A model generated the notes under the pieces. It did not search any database, had not been told where the DNA came from, and was given only the letters and a program-made list of their open reading frames with translations. A DNA stretch of 6,716 bases from contig CAYSDL010000061.1 of NCBI GenBank assembly GCA_964429875.1, positions 1-6,716 of the forward strand, given 5' to 3'. Position numbers and translations under genes: made by a program. Within the stretch, counting starts at the first letter, position 1. Every line of letters begins with the position of its first letter. Of this stretch, positions 5,848 to 6,716 are shown one piece after another. The stretch is from CAYSDL01 sp964429875. GTDB lineage: Bacteria > Fidelibacterota > Marinisomatia > SCGC-AAA003-L08 > D37C17.

Positions 5848-6716
5848 ATGTCAACAAAGTTACAAAACATTGATCAATACTCTATTAATGTAGCACGTTC
5901 TTTAATTATGGATACCGTAAGAAATGCAAATTCAGGTCATACAGGTGGGCCATTATCATCATTAGATTTTACATATATTTTATTTAAGGAATTTTTGAAG
6001 TATGATCCTAATGACCCGCGCTGGGATGATAGAGATAGATTTGTATTATCAGTTGGACATGAATCTGCATTAATATATACAATGTTATGTTATATTGGTT
6101 GGTTGGATGTTGAAGATTTAAAGAAATTTAGACAGCTCGGATCCAAAACACCAGGACATCCAGAAAGAGGTCTTACCCCAGGAATTGAAGCAACAACCGG
6201 TCCTTTAGGACAGGGAATAGGCAATGCGGTTGGTATGGCGACATCAGAGAGAATCCTTTCATCTAAATTCGGTAAAGATATAGTAAATCATTACACCTAT
6301 GTTCTGCATGGTGATGGAGACATACAAGAGCCAGTAGCTCAAGGTTCTATCGCAATTGCTGGACATTGGGGACTGAATAAATTAATTGCATTTTATGATT
6401 CTAATGAAGCTCAAATATCTGGGAAAGTTTCAAGGTCTGATTCAACTGATTATGCTAAAATGTATGAATCGCATGGCTGGCATGTTCAAGAGATAGATGG
6501 ACATAATCATGATGAAATTCGCTCAGCAATTAGACTTGCTCAAATGGAGATTGAAAAACCCTCTGTTATTATTGGCCATACTACCATGGCAAAGGGCTGT
6601 GATAGTGTAGAAGATGATTATAATACTCATGGAGCACCATTATCTCCAGAAGAAATATATAATACAAAAAAGAAATTAGGGTTAAATCCAAGTGAATTTT
6701 TCCAAATATCTCAGGA
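5848..6716 (+). CDS. tkt: Transketolase, N-terminal part (3' partial)
   Basis: Thiamine-diphosphate enzyme of the pentose phosphate pathway, transferring two-carbon ketol units between sugar phosphates in the cytoplasm. The 289 codons present cover the diphosphate-binding domain; full transketolases run to about 660 residues, so the remainder lies beyond the window, either in the same gene or as a separate C-terminal subunit. Conserved features are NSGHTGGPLSS (His30), LSVGHESA (His71), SKTPGHPE (His104), GIEATTGPLGQGIGNAVGMA, the cofactor/metal motif GDGDIQEP (Asp156, Glu161) with Asn186 in YDSNEAQISG, and NTHGAPLSPEE (His261). These match the E. coli TktA active-site histidines at near-identical positions. 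The GDG-x-x-QEPV and AGHWGL wording differs from TktA (GDG followed by MEG) and suggests a separate subfamily. The start is supported by GAGGTG and an upstream in-frame stop. Confidence 0.94.
   Translation, partial: MSTKLQNIDQYSINVARSLIMDTVRNANSGHTGGPLSSLDFTYILFKEFLKYDPNDPRWDDRDRFVLSVGHESALIYTMLCYIGWLDVEDLKKFRQLGSKTPGHPERGLTPGIEATTGPLGQGIGNAVGMATSERILSSKFGKDIVNHYTYVLHGDGDIQEPVAQGSIAIAGHWGLNKLIAFYDSNEAQISGKVSRSDSTDYAKMYESHGWHVQEIDGHNHDEIRSAIRLAQMEIEKPSVIIGHTTMAKGCDSVEDDYNTHGAPLSPEEIYNTKKKLGLNPSEFFQISQ

Overview
The window is an AT-rich bacterial contig. It carries five protein genes, two of them cut by the window edges, and a 100-N assembly gap. The best guess for the source is an uncultured marine member of the FCB superphylum, with Candidatus Marinimicrobia (SAR406) as first choice. 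That rests on the low GC, a gingipain-family secreted protease ending in a dockerin-type calcium-binding module, and tightly packed genes; no rRNA or other marker gene is present to prove it.

Layout: (1) 1-2754 (+), a secreted C25 (gingipain-type) cysteine protease lacking its N-terminus. It has a propeptide, a catalytic domain, an Ig-like domain, a CARDB-like domain, a cleaved-adhesin-like module and a C-terminal dockerin. (2) 2751-3752 (-), a HemW-type radical-SAM protein interrupted by the N run at 3522-3621. (3) 3765-3959 (-), a 64-residue lipoprotein with a SHOCT-like tail. (4) 3962-5677 (-), a CstA-family transporter. (5) 5678-5847, a divergent intergenic region. (6) 5848 to the window end (+), the N-terminal 289 codons of a transketolase.

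cstA, the lipoprotein gene and hemW read in the same direction with 2-nt and 12-nt spacers, so they probably form one operon. It converges on the protease gene, and the two stop codons overlap at a TTAA palindrome. cstA and the transketolase gene are divergent and share one 170-bp regulatory region, which may link carbon (pyruvate or peptide) uptake to pentose-phosphate metabolism. That link is inference only.

I see no mobile element, CRISPR array, tRNA, rRNA or obvious new multi-gene system. The points most worth a second look are: the protease keeps the Arg-gingipain pocket residues and a matching Arg autoprocessing site but ends in a dockerin rather than a type IX secretion domain; and a small lipoprotein is translationally coupled to cstA in the slot where enterobacteria encode YbdD/YjiX.
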